Shown: positions 17,450-27,643, counted from the first letter of the stretch. The stretch: 64,000 nt of DNA from Glaciimonas sp. CA11.2 (GCF_034314045.1 NZ_JAVIWL010000001.1:4526001-4590000), one strand, 5' to 3'. Program-made: numbers and translations. The notes: generated by a model not told the origin, from the letters alone.

Positions 17450-18145
17450 ATGACACAAATAAAAATCTTGGCATTCGATATATTTGGCACAGTCGTTGAC
17501 TGGCACGGCAGCATCTCACGAGAAATTGACGGATTGCAACTTGGCATCGACGGTGCAGAATTTGCTCTGGCATGGCGGGAAGGTTATAAGCCCGCCATGC
17601 AAAGAGTGATGTCCGGTGAGTTGGGATGGACGCTGATTGATGACTTACATCGCATTATTTTAGACGACATCCTTGAACGATTCGGTATCAATGGATTAAG
17701 CGAATCACAAAAACGTCACCTCAATAAAATCTGGCATCGCTTAGACACATGGCCGGATTCTGTCGAAGGACTTACGCGATTAAAATCAAAGTACACTATT
17801 TGTACCTTATCCAATGGCAATATCGGATTACTCACCAACATGGCAAAACGCGCAGGATTGCCATGGGATTGTATCTTGTCTGCCGAAGTATTTAAAAGAT
17901 ACAAGCCTGATCCTGCAACTTACCTTGGCGTAGCGAAAATATTTGACGTTGCACCAGACGAAGTCATGCTGGTCGCAGCGCATCAAGATGATTTGGATGC
18001 GGCGCACAATGTTGGCTTAAAAACTGCCTATATTGAGCGACCATTTGAGTTTGGTATCGCACAGATAAAGGACGTTTCTCCCCATCCTGAAAATGCGTTT
18101 CATGCTCCTAATCTTTTGGCGTTAGCAACAATCCTGGGATGTTAG
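17450..18145 (+). CDS. haloacid dehalogenase type II family protein
   Basis: A 231-residue HAD enzyme of the L-2-haloacid dehalogenase type. Asp10 and Thr14 (FDIFGTVVDW) match the nucleophile motif of L-DEX, with Arg43, Ser121-Asn122 (TLSNGN), Lys152 and Tyr158 (RYKPDPATY) all at expected places. In the last motif VAAHQDDL replaces the SSNAWD of the characterised dehalogenases, keeping only the final Asp181. Many proteobacterial homologues share this variant and lack proven dehalogenase activity, so a general hydrolase role is possible. ATG 17450 follows AGGTGAAAA. Confidence 0.85.
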   Translation: MTQIKILAFDIFGTVVDWHGSISREIDGLQLGIDGAEFALAWREGYKPAMQRVMSGELGWTLIDDLHRIILDDILERFGINGLSESQKRHLNKIWHRLDTWPDSVEGLTRLKSKYTICTLSNGNIGLLTNMAKRAGLPWDCILSAEVFKRYKPDPATYLGVAKIFDVAPDEVMLVAAHQDDLDAAHNVGLKTAYIERPFEFGIAQIKDVSPHPENAFHAPNLLALATILGC

Positions 18146-18316
18146 ACACTTACTCTTAAAGCGACTTACATATTTTTCAGGCTTCTACTATTTCAAATCA
18201 ACCAAGACCAACGTCGTAGTCGCCATTTTCCAAAGTATTTCCATTGTTTCGATAGATGACGTTATAACTTTCCTCTCAGAAAACAATCAATTCATCTGCT
18301 AAGACGAATGAATTGA

Positions 18317-18970
18317 TTACTCGATGGCAGCAAGGAATCGTCTTACAACCTCGCCTACTTGTGAAACCGCGACAGGTGCATCCGCAAAGCGCTGACGCGT
18401 GCGCTTGCCATTTTTTTCAACATCAAAACCGTAACAATCAATTCCCAGGATGCGTAACGGATTTGGATAGGTATTAGCGATGCCGTGAATCAACATTCTT
18501 TCATCCGCCACTGGCAATACTTCGAGGCTTGCCCACTCTTCGTTTTCGATCCATCCCATTTGTCCAAATCCACCGACATAACGGGATCGTTGAGGTGTTA
18601 ATTGATGAAATGAAAAACCTCCCAGCGCCAAATAGTCCTTTGCATCCGGATGATAACGAAGATACCGTGCAATAAGATCTCCCGAGGGAATAATCGGCAT
18701 GACGTCCCCGATGATCGAAATCCGCTCGGCCGTCAAGACATTCTGCCCGATTGAACTGTGAATTAAAAGGCTAGATCGAGAGTCAGTGAAGAGATTCTTC
18801 GTATGCTCAGCAAGGTCACTGAGCAGAAAGATCGGACAGTGTTGCTCGTCTAACGTGAATGGCAAGATGGTCGCAAAAGGATATCCAGCCACCTGCGTTG
18901 AGTGCGTCGCCAAGCTTCCCCAAGCGCCTTCGTGCATTAACTGAATGGCAGAAGCTAAAGTGATTTTCAT
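18317..18970 (-). CDS. HugZ-like pyridoxamine 5'-phosphate oxidase-fold protein
   Basis: A 217-residue split-barrel flavin/heme-binding protein. The N-terminal segment GAWGSLATHSTQVAGYPFATILPF and the middle SSLLIHSSIGQNVLTAERISIIGDV are typical of the HugZ/PNPOx-like family, followed by RYVGGFGQMGWI. A C-terminal domain (LRILGIDCYGFDV) resembles the DUF2470-type part of HugZ relatives that use or degrade heme. Neither heme binding nor enzyme activity can be shown here. It is a single gene with ATG at 18970. Confidence 0.75.
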   Translation of the reverse strand: MKITLASAIQLMHEGAWGSLATHSTQVAGYPFATILPFTLDEQHCPIFLLSDLAEHTKNLFTDSRSSLLIHSSIGQNVLTAERISIIGDVMPIIPSGDLIARYLRYHPDAKDYLALGGFSFHQLTPQRSRYVGGFGQMGWIENEEWASLEVLPVADERMLIHGIANTYPNPLRILGIDCYGFDVEKNGKRTRQRFADAPVAVSQVGEVVRRFLAAIE

Positions 18971-19226
18971 ATGCGCTTTTTATCGCTTGAATGCAAAAAT
19001 TGAAGATTAAATTACGCCACTGAAACTATTGTTCTGCAGAAATTCCGACAACGATATAACCTATAAATGCCACGTCATGAATTATTATATGCGCTGATCA
19101 TGCATAAAGTCTCTGATCAAATTATCTCTTAATATCTAGCGTCTGGTGATAGCAAATTGCTGCCATCTCATTGTAAAATTGACGGCAAACCACATTTATC
19201 CATTGTTTACTTTTAAACCGTGACGC

Positions 19227-20459
19227 ATGCATGGCAAATATACCTTCGTGAAGTTTTCATCATCCTTGTTCGTGTCGTGGGCACTTTTACTAGCGTTGGT
19301 GTTGACTCTCGCCAGCGCAAAGAGTTATGCGATGGATACAGTTATCGGCGCGGCGGTATCTGAAACCAGCGGTGCGACGCGGACAGCATCCAATCCACAT
19401 CAAAGTAAGCAAAACCATAATTGTTCTTTACAAGCCATCGCAGAATGTTTTTTTAGAGTTAGCCTGGACGCCACGCATCCTGATGGCACTTTAGGATTTT
19501 ATGCATCAACTCCAATCAATACTAACAATGTGCGCTTCAACGCCGCGTTGATTGTGATTCACGGTCACTCGCATGATGCAGCCAAGACATTCGATGCCGC
19601 CATTGCAGCGGCTACAACCGAACGTCTAAGCACCACATTAGTAATTGCTCCGTTGTTTCAGGTCAACGATACGAATGCAAAAAAATGCCGCTCTGAAGAG
19701 CAACAAACTGCACAGGCTAATGATTTTGTGTGGACGTGTGCCAGTTGGATGGAAGGTGGTTCGTCTCAGAATGACCCCAACCTGACATCCTTTAAAGCAA
19801 TAGATAAGTTAGTCGAAAAAATAATCCAGCGCTATCCCACCATTCGTACCGTTACGATCGCCGGATTTTCGGCTGGGGCTCAGACAATACAACATTACAT
19901 CGGTTTTTCCACGCTAGATGCTCAATCGTATTCAGTCCGCTACGTGATAGCAGATCCCGGCACCTGGCTATATTTTGACAACGACCGCCCGCAACCAATG
20001 ATTGCCGATCGCCGAGTAACATGGCCTGAATGCGACGCAGACGGTCAGAGTGATTTTGCTAAATGTACTGTTAAGATTGTTTCCTCCTCAGAAATGATGA
20101 GTAGCTGCCCAACTTATAACAATTGGAAATACGGCATCGAGAATCTACCTAAGGTCCTGATGCAGAAACACACCGCGAATGCCGTACGTATCGCTTATCA
20201 AAGCGCCGACATAACCTACCTGGAAGCGGCCCTCGATAGCGATAACAGTAAAAAAGCGTCGTACAAGGTTCTCGATAAATCATGCGGCGCCGCCTTGCAA
20301 GGACCTTTTCGACTGCAACGCGGGCTGGCTTATGCGCTTTACGATCAACAAAAGCTGCGCTCACCACATCACAAGATGATGAAAATCGTACCTGATTGCG
20401 GCCATGATGTCAGCTGTGTATTTCCGTCCGAGAGTGGTCGACAAGCCCTTTTCCACTAA
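19227..20459 (+). CDS. secreted alpha/beta-hydrolase-fold serine hydrolase
   Basis: A 410-residue exported protein. The signal peptide has its hydrophobic core at about residues 14-31 with cleavage near SYA-MD. The mature part has the oxyanion segment VIHGHSHD (112-118), nucleophile Ser215 in IAGFSAGAQT and a late His393 in DCGHDVSC. Six or more cysteines are spread through it (CSLQAIAECFF, CRSEE, WTCAS, CTVKI, SCPTY, CGAAL, DCGHDVSC), which suggests disulfides in the periplasm. Similar to hydrolases annotated only as hypothetical; substrate unknown. An Lrp-type gene follows after 28 bases, possibly in the same transcript. Confidence 0.75.
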   Translation: MHGKYTFVKFSSSLFVSWALLLALVLTLASAKSYAMDTVIGAAVSETSGATRTASNPHQSKQNHNCSLQAIAECFFRVSLDATHPDGTLGFYASTPINTNNVRFNAALIVIHGHSHDAAKTFDAAIAAATTERLSTTLVIAPLFQVNDTNAKKCRSEEQQTAQANDFVWTCASWMEGGSSQNDPNLTSFKAIDKLVEKIIQRYPTIRTVTIAGFSAGAQTIQHYIGFSTLDAQSYSVRYVIADPGTWLYFDNDRPQPMIADRRVTWPECDADGQSDFAKCTVKIVSSSEMMSSCPTYNNWKYGIENLPKVLMQKHTANAVRIAYQSADITYLEAALDSDNSKKASYKVLDKSCGAALQGPFRLQRGLAYALYDQQKLRSPHHKMMKIVPDCGHDVSCVFPSESGRQALFH

Positions 20460-20487
20460 CAAGTTCGAGCACAAATTAAGCGTTAAT

Positions 20488-20955
20488 ATGGACAAAATAG
20501 ATAAACAAATTTTGGCAATCCTCCAAGAGGATGCGACGATTTCAGTGGCCGAAATTGCCGAGAAAGTAAGCCTGTCATCAACACCATGTTGGCGTCGGAT
20601 TCAGAAATTGGAGGAAGAAGGTTATTTGCTTAGGCGCGTTGCACTGTTAGATGCCACCAAGCTCAATGTTGGCGTGACCGTATTCGTGTCGATCAAAACG
20701 AATCAACATAATGCTGCCTGGTTTGCGCAGTTCAGTACTAACATCAAGCTGATTCCGGAAGTAGTCGAGTTTTATCGCATGAGCGGAAATATCGATTATC
20801 TTCTGCGCATAGTAGTGCCCAATATCGCCGCATATGACAAGGTGTATCAGAAACTAACGCAATCAAATGCGCTGTTCGACGTCAACGCCAGCTTCGCGAT
20901 GGAGAAGATTAAACACACTACCGCCCTGCCGTTAGGATATATAGACCCGGAATAG
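20488..20955 (+). CDS. Lrp/AsnC family transcriptional regulator
   Basis: A 155-residue feast/famine regulator with an N-terminal helix-turn-helix (DKIDKQILAILQEDATIS, AEKVSLSSTPCWRRIQKLEEEGYL) and a C-terminal RAM ligand-binding domain (VFVSIKTNQHN, FYRMSGNIDYLLRIVV). ATG 20488 gives the normal N-terminus; the frame is open further left into the hydrolase gene. The ribosome site is weak, so coupling to the hydrolase gene is possible. It faces a trans-sulfuration enzyme gene. Lrp proteins of this short type often control sulfur amino acid or lysine/leucine genes, so the neighbour is a candidate target. Confidence 0.88.
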   Translation: MDKIDKQILAILQEDATISVAEIAEKVSLSSTPCWRRIQKLEEEGYLLRRVALLDATKLNVGVTVFVSIKTNQHNAAWFAQFSTNIKLIPEVVEFYRMSGNIDYLLRIVVPNIAAYDKVYQKLTQSNALFDVNASFAMEKIKHTTALPLGYIDPE

Positions 20956-21022
20956 TTGCATCCTGACTAAAGTAGCGCGTTTAAAGGCTAACGTACTAAT
21001 CGTTGGCCCGAAAAAATACCAC

Positions 21023-22387
21023 CTAGAGTGCAAGTGCCATACATTTGAACGCACGGTCCATATCACGCTTGAGATCGTCAATATTTTCCAGTCCAACGTG
21101 AATCCGGACCAAAGGATTTTGATACGTCTTGCGTGATGCCACCCGTGTTGGCGGTTTGTCGATAGGCAGTGCCAAACTCTCATAGCCACCCCACGACAAA
21201 CCGATACCAAACAACTTCAGACTTTCAAAAAAACTGGCAAATGCGGGACGACCAACCGGTTTCAACTCTATTGTAAATAGCCCGCTGGCGCCCAGAAAAT
21301 CACGCTTCCAAAGCTGATGACCTGGATCGGATGGCAAAGCAGGATGTAAAACACGTTCCACTAACGATTGTGTCACAAGATGTTCGGCCAACTGCATGCC
21401 GCTATTCCAATGCTGGCGCAAACGCACTGCCATGCTACGCATGCCCCGTAGCGCCAGATAGATATCGTCAGGTCCCGCAGTTTGACCGAAGTCGTGCGCA
21501 CCCTGCTTTAAAATTGGCCACGCGCGCTGGTTCGCGCTTGCGACTCCAAGTAAGGCGTCAGAATGACCGACGATATATTTGGTAGCAGCATGAATGGAAA
21601 CATCCACGCCGTGTTCGAACGGCTTAAAATATAATGGCGTAGCCCAAGTATTGTCCATCAGCACGTACGCGCCAACCTTGTGGGCTTCTTCTGCGATTGC
21701 CGGAATATCTTGCACCTCAAAGGTCCAGGAACCAGGTGACTCAACGAATACGACGCGTGTATTTGACCGTATCAATTGTCGGATTTCGCCACCGATCAAT
21801 GGATCAAAGAACTCCACTTCCACACCCATGCGACGCAATACGCGCTCGGCAAATGTGCGGGTCGGTCCATAAGCGCTATCCGTAATCAATACATGATCGC
21901 CAACCTCAACAAAAGCCATGATGCTATGGGTGCAGGCAGATAATCCCGACGGAAATACTAATGCGTGATCACCACCTTCTAATGCCGTGATCGCTTGCTC
22001 AAACGAACGTGTGGTTGGCGTACCAAAGCGACCGTATTTTGCCATCGGATTGTCAGTCTGTCGGCCGGCCTCCCAATCATCAAGGTTATCGGCCATGATG
22101 GTCGATCCACGAAACACAGGCGTATTGACCATGCCACCATAAAGCGATGGATCACGACCGGCGTGAATCAGTTGCGTATCGACATGTCGCATCACTCGCT
22201 GGTCCAGGGGCACTTGAGGAGCTTGTTCGGGCTGATGACTCAAGTCCTGCTGCGTTGTGGAATCAATCGCTAAATCAGCGGGCACATCGCTGGGAGTATC
22301 CGAATGGTTGCTTGAAGATGTGCCTGGTAAGGAAGCTGAAGACATATTATTTTCCATCATTGACCTGCTGGCGAGATTGCCAGCCAT
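21023..22387 (-). CDS. metC: cystathionine beta-lyase, trans-sulfuration PLP enzyme
   Basis: A PLP-dependent Cys/Met-metabolism enzyme. The catalytic Lys is in HAATKYIVGHSD, and the pattern TQLIHAGRDP...NTPVFRGSTIM, YGRFGTPTTRSFEQAITALEGG and MDNTWATP is that of the proteobacterial MetC subgroup, which cleaves cystathionine to homocysteine, pyruvate and ammonia. The open frame from ATG 22387 gives 454 residues, about 60 more than usual. The extra N-terminal part is Ser/Asp/Gln-rich and looks disordered. An ATG at 22192 (residue 66) would give a standard 389-residue enzyme, so the true start is uncertain. Convergent with the Lrp gene. Confidence 0.85.
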   Translation of the reverse strand: MAGNLASRSMMENNMSSASLPGTSSSNHSDTPSDVPADLAIDSTTQQDLSHQPEQAPQVPLDQRVMRHVDTQLIHAGRDPSLYGGMVNTPVFRGSTIMADNLDDWEAGRQTDNPMAKYGRFGTPTTRSFEQAITALEGGDHALVFPSGLSACTHSIMAFVEVGDHVLITDSAYGPTRTFAERVLRRMGVEVEFFDPLIGGEIRQLIRSNTRVVFVESPGSWTFEVQDIPAIAEEAHKVGAYVLMDNTWATPLYFKPFEHGVDVSIHAATKYIVGHSDALLGVASANQRAWPILKQGAHDFGQTAGPDDIYLALRGMRSMAVRLRQHWNSGMQLAEHLVTQSLVERVLHPALPSDPGHQLWKRDFLGASGLFTIELKPVGRPAFASFFESLKLFGIGLSWGGYESLALPIDKPPTRVASRKTYQNPLVRIHVGLENIDDLKRDMDRAFKCMALAL

Positions 22388-22703
22388 AAGTTTAAATGAG
22401 CTAACTAGAAAAATAGTTTCGAAATTACTCTAAAAAAAACCACTAATTAGAATAATTAACCAATATTAATATAATTAAGAGTAATTTATTTTTATCAACC
22501 TTCGAATAGTTATGTATCAGACAATTTTTTATAGATTAGGTGCGATCAAAGCTCAGTAATATGCAAAAGGTCTTAATGATCTATAAATCATATATTTGAC
22601 AACACGATAGGGTCAAGGCACTCTAGGCGCAGATTTGTAGCTAATTATGGGCGTTTTTAACCCAATATAGTTACGCCCGATTGAATTATTGGAGATTGAA
22701 GTC
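22388..22703. other. divergent metC/ilvD intergenic region
   Basis: Strongly AT-rich DNA (notably 22435-22500) between the metC-like gene and ilvD, expected to carry both promoters. No leader peptide rich in branched-chain residues and no terminator-antiterminator pair was seen, so classical attenuation of ilvD is not supported. GGAG at 22691-22694 serves ilvD. Confidence 0.4.
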
Positions 22704-24581
22704 ATGCCAGAATATCGCTCACGCACCACCACACACGGCCGCAACATGGCCGGCGCCCGCGCTCTTTGGCGCGCAACCGGCATGAAAGATGGGGACTTTG
22801 ACAAACCTATCGTTGCCGTGGTTAACTCATTCACCCAGTTTGTTCCCGGTCACGTCCACCTGAAAGACCTCGGTCAAATGGTCGCCCGGGAGATCGAAGC
22901 AGCGGGCGGTGTTGCGAAAGAATTCAACACTATTGCAGTCGATGATGGCATTGCAATGGGTCATGGCGGTATGTTGTACTCATTACCATCCCGCGAGTTG
23001 ATTGCTGATTCTGTCGAATACATGGTCAACGCCCATTGTGCCGATGCGATGGTATGTATTTCGAACTGCGACAAAATCACGCCCGGTATGTTAATGGCAG
23101 CGATGCGCCTGAACATTCCGGTAGTTTTTGTTTCTGGCGGTCCAATGGAAGCCGGAAAAATAGTCGAGGCAGTGTTGCCAGGTAAAGCGCCAGGAACCCA
23201 GCGCATCATTAAAATTGATCTGGTTGATGCAATGGTCAAGGCTGCCGATTCGTCTGTCAGTGATGCGGAGATCGCCGAAATCGAACGCTCAGCTTGTCCA
23301 ACGTGCGGCTCTTGTTCCGGGATGTTCACAGCAAATTCAATGAATTGCCTGACCGAGGCACTCGGCCTGGCATTGCCGGGTAATGGCACGATTCTGGCGA
23401 CGCATGCGGATCGCAAGGAATTATTCCTGCGCGCTGGACGACTAATCGTGGAATTGGCGAAACGTCATTACGAACAAGATGATTACTCGGTCCTGCCGCG
23501 CACGATTGCCAATAAGGCTGCGTTTGAGAATGCAATGACACTAGACGTGTCGATGGGCGGCTCCACGAATACCGTACTGCATTTACTGGCGGCAGCGCAA
23601 GAAGCCGAAGTTGAATTCAAAATGGCCGACATAGACCGTATTTCACGCAATGTGCCTTGCTTATGTAAAGTGGCACCCGCGACCGACAAATACCATATCG
23701 AAGACGTCCACCGTGCTGGCGGTATTATCAGCATCTTGGGCGAACTGGCGCGCGCCGGCTTGCTGGACACGACACGTCCAACAATCCATAGTAAGGATTT
23801 GGCAGAAGCGATTGCCAATAACGACATTACACAAACGCAAGATCCTGCGGTACACAAACTATTCAGTGCGGCGCCAGGCGGCGTGGCGACACAAACAGCA
23901 TTCTCGCAAGAGAAACGCTTTGACAGCCTGGATATGGATCGTAGTACCGGTTGCATCCGCGATAAAGCGCACGCTTATTCGCTAGACGGTGGCTTAGCCG
24001 TGTTGTACGGCAATCTGGCCGTTAACGGTTGCATCGTTAAAACCGCTGGTGTGGACGAAAGCATCCTCAAATTCACGGGCAAAGCGCGTGTGTTCGAAAG
24101 CCAGGATGCCGCGGTGGAAGCTATTCTGGGCGATGTAGTACAAGCAGGTGACACCATCATTATTCGCTACGAAGGGCCAAAAGGCGGTCCTGGTATGCAA
24201 GAAATGCTGTATCCAACTTCGTATATCAAATCGAAAGGTTTGGGCAAATCATGCGCTCTGTTCACTGATGGTCGCTTTTCAGGCGGCTCATCCGGCCTGG
24301 TAATCGGTCATGCATCGCCAGAAGCTGCAGAAGGCGGCGCAATTGGACTGGTTGAAGATGGTGACACCATCGAAATCGACATTCCAAATCGTCGTATTCA
24401 CCTGGCTATCAGCGATGAGCTATTAGCGCAGCGCCGCATTGCCATGGACGCTAGGGGAAAAGATGCATGGAAACCGGTTAACCGTCAGCGTTACGTTTCC
24501 CAGGCATTGCAAGCTTATGCTGCAATGGCCACATCGGCGGATCGCGGTGCGGTGCGTGATATCAGTCAGTTGAAGCGCTAA
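22704..24581 (+). CDS. ilvD: dihydroxy-acid dehydratase
   Basis: IlvD dehydrates 2,3-dihydroxyisovalerate and its methylvalerate analogue in valine, leucine, isoleucine and pantothenate synthesis. The 625-residue protein is the normal size. Iron-sulfur cluster cysteines are in [10 protein letters not shown] and [11 protein letters not shown], and [14 protein letters not shown] continuation and [16 protein letters not shown] are family signatures. The C-terminal block [15 protein letters not shown] is intact. ATG 22704 is chosen over TTG 22689 because GGAG sits nine bases before it. Single gene with its own terminator. Confidence 0.97.
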   Translation: MPEYRSRTTTHGRNMAGARALWRATGMKDGDFDKPIVAVVNSFTQFVPGHVHLKDLGQMVAREIEAAGGVAKEFNTIAVDDGIAMGHGGMLYSLPSRELIADSVEYMVNAHCADAMVCISNCDKITPGMLMAAMRLNIPVVFVSGGPMEAGKIVEAVLPGKAPGTQRIIKIDLVDAMVKAADSSVSDAEIAEIERSACPTCGSCSGMFTANSMNCLTEALGLALPGNGTILATHADRKELFLRAGRLIVELAKRHYEQDDYSVLPRTIANKAAFENAMTLDVSMGGSTNTVLHLLAAAQEAEVEFKMADIDRISRNVPCLCKVAPATDKYHIEDVHRAGGIISILGELARAGLLDTTRPTIHSKDLAEAIANNDITQTQDPAVHKLFSAAPGGVATQTAFSQEKRFDSLDMDRSTGCIRDKAHAYSLDGGLAVLYGNLAVNGCIVKTAGVDESILKFTGKARVFESQDAAVEAILGDVVQAGDTIIIRYEGPKGGPGMQEMLYPTSYIKSKGLGKSCALFTDGRFSGGSSGLVIGHASPEAAEGGAIGLVEDGDTIEIDIPNRRIHLAISDELLAQRRIAMDARGKDAWKPVNRQRYVSQALQAYAAMATSADRGAVRDISQLKR

Positions 24582-24638
24582 GCCAAGGCAGAATTGATTG
24601 GCTTGCGAATAATCTCGTGAGCGAGTAAGCAATATATT

Positions 24639-24666
24639 AAAAAACGCGCCGACTGGCGCGTTTTTT
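24639..24666 (+). terminator. intrinsic terminator after ilvD
   Basis: AAAAAACGCGCC, loop GACT, GGCGCGTTTTTT: a perfect GC stem with A-run and T-run on each side, 57 bases after the ilvD stop. By symmetry it can act on both strands. The following 24667-24962 is AT-rich and non-coding and leads into the next gene. Confidence 0.93.
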
Positions 24667-24962
24667 AATGCTTGAACAGAGTATCGAACAAAACAAAACT
24701 CTACCAAATCCGGTTCAATCGGTAAGCACAAATATCGCTCAGGCCAACTGAAATCTATACAAACCCAGCGAAAATTTGTGAAGATCCCAATCAGTCAAAC
24801 CTCATCTTTCGTCAGCACTATTTTAGGCTCAGCATAATTTATTATAAATTTTCATAGTAAGTAGTGCGTAATGCTGTATGGTTCTATTTTTAGATTACGA
24901 ATTCATTTTCTAAATTTCGAAAATTGACATTAGGTTTAACCTCCATATAAGCAGGCTCCATA

Positions 24963-25919
24963 ATGAATCGTTGTAGACATATAGCAGTTTTTTTATTGTG
25001 CATCGGGTTAGCTACTGCAGCACAAGCGTTTCCTGATCATCCGGTCCATATCGTCGTCGGTTTTGCACCAGGTGGCGCGGATATTTCTGCCCGACTGGTC
25101 GCTCAAAAGCTCTCGGTCCTTTGGGATCAACCAGTCATTATTGAGAACCGAGCAGGCGCGGCTGGCAATATCGCCGCCGCCCTAGTCGCTAAAGCCGCAC
25201 CTGATGGCTACACGATTCTGCTACTGGTGAATTCCTACACCATCAATACAACGGTTTACCGCAACCTGACATGGGACTTGCTCCGTGATTTTGCCCCCAT
25301 AGGCAGGTATGCGAGCACGCCAATGGTTGTACTGGTCAATGACCAGTTACCGGTCAAAACTTTCGCTGACTTTTTAGCCTATGCCAAAGCCAACCCGGGC
25401 AAGATTAATTATGGATCGGCAGGTTCTGGCACAACAACGCATCTGGCCGGCGAAATGTTTGACATGCGCTCTGGCGTCCAGATGACACACGTACCTTACA
25501 AGGGCTCGGGTCCTTCAGTGGTGGCCCTATTGTCGAATGAGGTGCAATTGTCATTCGGATCAATGGCTGCGTTTGATGGCCTGATCAAGCAAGGCCGGAT
25601 ACGTCCGTTAGCCGTGACTACGGCGACGCGTTTTTCTGGGCTTCCCGATGTACCAACACTGGCCGAAAGCGGGATGCCAGGTTTTGATGTGAACGTCTGG
25701 TACGGCTTGGTTGCGCCCTTAAAAACACCTCCGGCGATCATAAAAAAAATTAGCGACGATTTAGCGAAAGTGATGGCGGACCCCGACCTCGCAGTCAAGC
25801 TACGCGCAACAGGACTAGAACCGTCGTATCTGGATAGTAAAAAAACAGGTGAATTGATGAAGCAAGATGTGAGTCGTTGGCGCGAAGTCATCAACAAACT
25901 CAAGTTTTCTCTCGAATAG
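24963..25919 (+). CDS. Bug-family tripartite tricarboxylate transporter substrate-binding protein
   Basis: A second periplasmic Bug/TctC-type receptor in the window, 318 residues. The signal peptide ends near ATAAQA-FP. The family blocks FPDHPVHIVVGFAPGGADI, PDGYTILLL, INYGSAGSGTTTHLAGEMF and THVPYKGSGPSVVALL follow. It is single-gene by context, with ilvD upstream behind a terminator and no transporter membrane genes nearby, so its ligand cannot be inferred. ATG 24963 has AGCAGG upstream. Confidence 0.92.
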   Translation: MNRCRHIAVFLLCIGLATAAQAFPDHPVHIVVGFAPGGADISARLVAQKLSVLWDQPVIIENRAGAAGNIAAALVAKAAPDGYTILLLVNSYTINTTVYRNLTWDLLRDFAPIGRYASTPMVVLVNDQLPVKTFADFLAYAKANPGKINYGSAGSGTTTHLAGEMFDMRSGVQMTHVPYKGSGPSVVALLSNEVQLSFGSMAAFDGLIKQGRIRPLAVTTATRFSGLPDVPTLAESGMPGFDVNVWYGLVAPLKTPPAIIKKISDDLAKVMADPDLAVKLRATGLEPSYLDSKKTGELMKQDVSRWREVINKLKFSLE

Positions 25920-26484
25920 AATAATCTTATAGCGCTTTAAATGGCGTTAGCCAATTCTCTAAAGTGGAACACCGCCAGTTCTTATCTTTATATGACTAAC
26001 GCAATACTCTGTCCTGCTCCATGATAGTTATGCTGGGTAAAAAAGTATCACATCTTCTTTACAAGAACGCCCTATTTTCTTGTGTGCACAATCGGTTTTA
26101 TAACTTTACTAGCGGGACGAATAGCCGATTCCGCGCTTGATCTAAAACGAGGAATTACCTCCCATCGATGCACGAGCTACAAAGCGCACCACCGCTCTAG
26201 AGGTGCGTATCCCTACAATGTCCAAAAACTTGTGGATCAGCCGCGATGCTTAAGCCATCAACAAGATAAGCCAATGTCAGCACTTTCAATACTGCGTGCA
26301 GATGATCTGGCGATCTGATCAGCAAGTTACCCGCCCCCTTTTTTAGCCCTCACCAAAAAACCTTGAATTGTGGTTTTGCACGTGGTATATGCTGACACGA
26401 CAATTTTTATATTTTTTGCCAATTACAGCAAAAATGTGCCGCCTCGATTCCCTGTTTTGAATCAATTTTTTTACGCTAAAGAAG
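25920..26484. other. non-coding stretch before the IS30 element
   Basis: About 565 bases without a supportable gene. Short open frames here have no ribosome site or family character. The stretch may hold decayed sequence between a receptor gene and the transposon, but I recognise no specific gene remnant on either strand. Confidence 0.4.
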
Positions 26485-27580
26485 GGCGGTTTCAAATACC
26501 AAGCGCAACACTGGGTTAATTAACAGTGTCAGTCGGATGTTGTAGCAACGCGATGTGCTGAGTATAAACGACGAGTGGCGACTCATAATCGAGCCTTGCT
26601 CTTGGACGCGTATTGAGCGACAAGGCGATGGCGTCGAGTTCGTCCTGAGAGTAGATCGACAGGTCCGAACCCTTGGGCATGTATTGGCGCAACAAGCCGT
26701 TGGTATTTTCATTTGACCCGCGCTGCCAAGGGCTGTGCGGGTCGGCGAAATAGATCTGAACACCGGTGCGCTCGGTGAGGATTTTGTGGCCGTGCATCTC
26801 GCGCCCTTGGTCGTAAGTCATGGTCTTGCGCATCGCTGCCGGCTCGCGGTTGAGCACCGCCGAGAAGCTGTCGACGACCGCTTTGGTGGTTGCGTTGTCC
26901 ATCTTGGCGAGCACCACAAAGCCGGTCGTGCGCTCGACCAGCGTGCCCACCGATGAGCGGTTGCCGGCACCCTTGATCAAGTCCCCTTCCCAATGGCCGG
27001 GAATGAGGCGGTCCTCGACCTCTGGAGGCCGGATGTGGATGCTCTGCATATCTGGGATCTGACCCCGGCGATCGGTGCCACGGCTGCGTGGCTTACGGAC
27101 CTGGTTGTGGTGACGCAGGCAGGCAATCAGCTCACGCTTGAGTTCGCCGCGTGGGTGCAAGTAGATGGCGTTGTAGATGGTCTCGTGGGACACAGATTTC
27201 TCAGAATTGTCGGGCCAAAGGGCCCTGAGTTTGCGCGCTATTTGCTGCGGCGACCAGAGGAGTTTTAGCTGATGCCGGACGACCTGGAACAAGGCCCCGT
27301 CCGCGTGCAGTTTGGGAAGACGTCGCGGCAGGACACGACGCGCCTGGCATTGTGCGTGGGCCAGATTGGCATCGTAGACGCCGGCACCGCTGGTGCGTTT
27401 GAGTTCGCGGCTAATCGTGCTGGCTGAACGGCAAAGGCGTTTAGCAATGGATCGGGTGGAGCACAGGTCGTCGCGCATGGTCATGACGACGGCGCGTTCC
27501 TGAGTAGTTAAATGTTTGTAAATTTTCGCCATGGCGGCACCTTACAGCAGAAGGTGTTGCACTTGGTCTTTGAGAACGCC
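26485..27580 (-). mobile_element. IS30-family insertion sequence, apparently intact
   Basis: A 1096-base element. The left terminal repeat begins at 26485 (GGCGGTTTCAAATACCAAGC) and the right one ends at 27580; read inward, the right end starts GGCGTTCTCAAAGACCAAGT, and the match continues over about 27 bases with four differences. Immediately outside both ends is AAG (26482-26484 and 27581-27583), a 3-base target duplication as expected for this family. One full-length transposase gene fills the element. Its base composition is visibly more GC-rich than the flanks. Matching ends, intact gene and target duplication point to a fairly recent insertion. Confidence 0.92.
26516..27532 (-). CDS. 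IS30 family transposase
   Basis: A 338-residue DDE transposase. The N-terminal IS30 helix-turn-helix reads TTQERAVVMTMRDDLCSTRSIAKRL, followed by ASTISRELKR. The catalytic triad can be placed at Asp184 (HWEGDLIKG), Asp241 (MTYDQGREMHGH) and Glu275 (RGSNENTNGLLRQY), the last with the IS30 signature. The gene runs to within 31 bases of the left inverted repeat. No frameshift or internal stop. Confidence 0.95.
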   Translation of the reverse strand: MAKIYKHLTTQERAVVMTMRDDLCSTRSIAKRLCRSASTISRELKRTSGAGVYDANLAHAQCQARRVLPRRLPKLHADGALFQVVRHQLKLLWSPQQIARKLRALWPDNSEKSVSHETIYNAIYLHPRGELKRELIACLRHHNQVRKPRSRGTDRRGQIPDMQSIHIRPPEVEDRLIPGHWEGDLIKGAGNRSSVGTLVERTTGFVVLAKMDNATTKAVVDSFSAVLNREPAAMRKTMTYDQGREMHGHKILTERTGVQIYFADPHSPWQRGSNENTNGLLRQYMPKGSDLSIYSQDELDAIALSLNTRPRARLDYESPLVVYTQHIALLQHPTDTVN

Positions 27581-27643
27581 AAGGTATGGCAGAAATAAGC
27601 TCTTTGATTCATTTGTTTGATCAGATACTCGAAGAAAACAATC

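Noticed and set aside
22388..22703. Leader peptide or attenuator for ilvD
   Set aside because: No branched-chain-rich short ORF with paired terminator hairpins could be found.
26082..26318. 78-codon rightward open frame in the stretch before the IS30 element
   Set aside because: No start signal, no family character and atypical composition; probably chance or decayed sequence.
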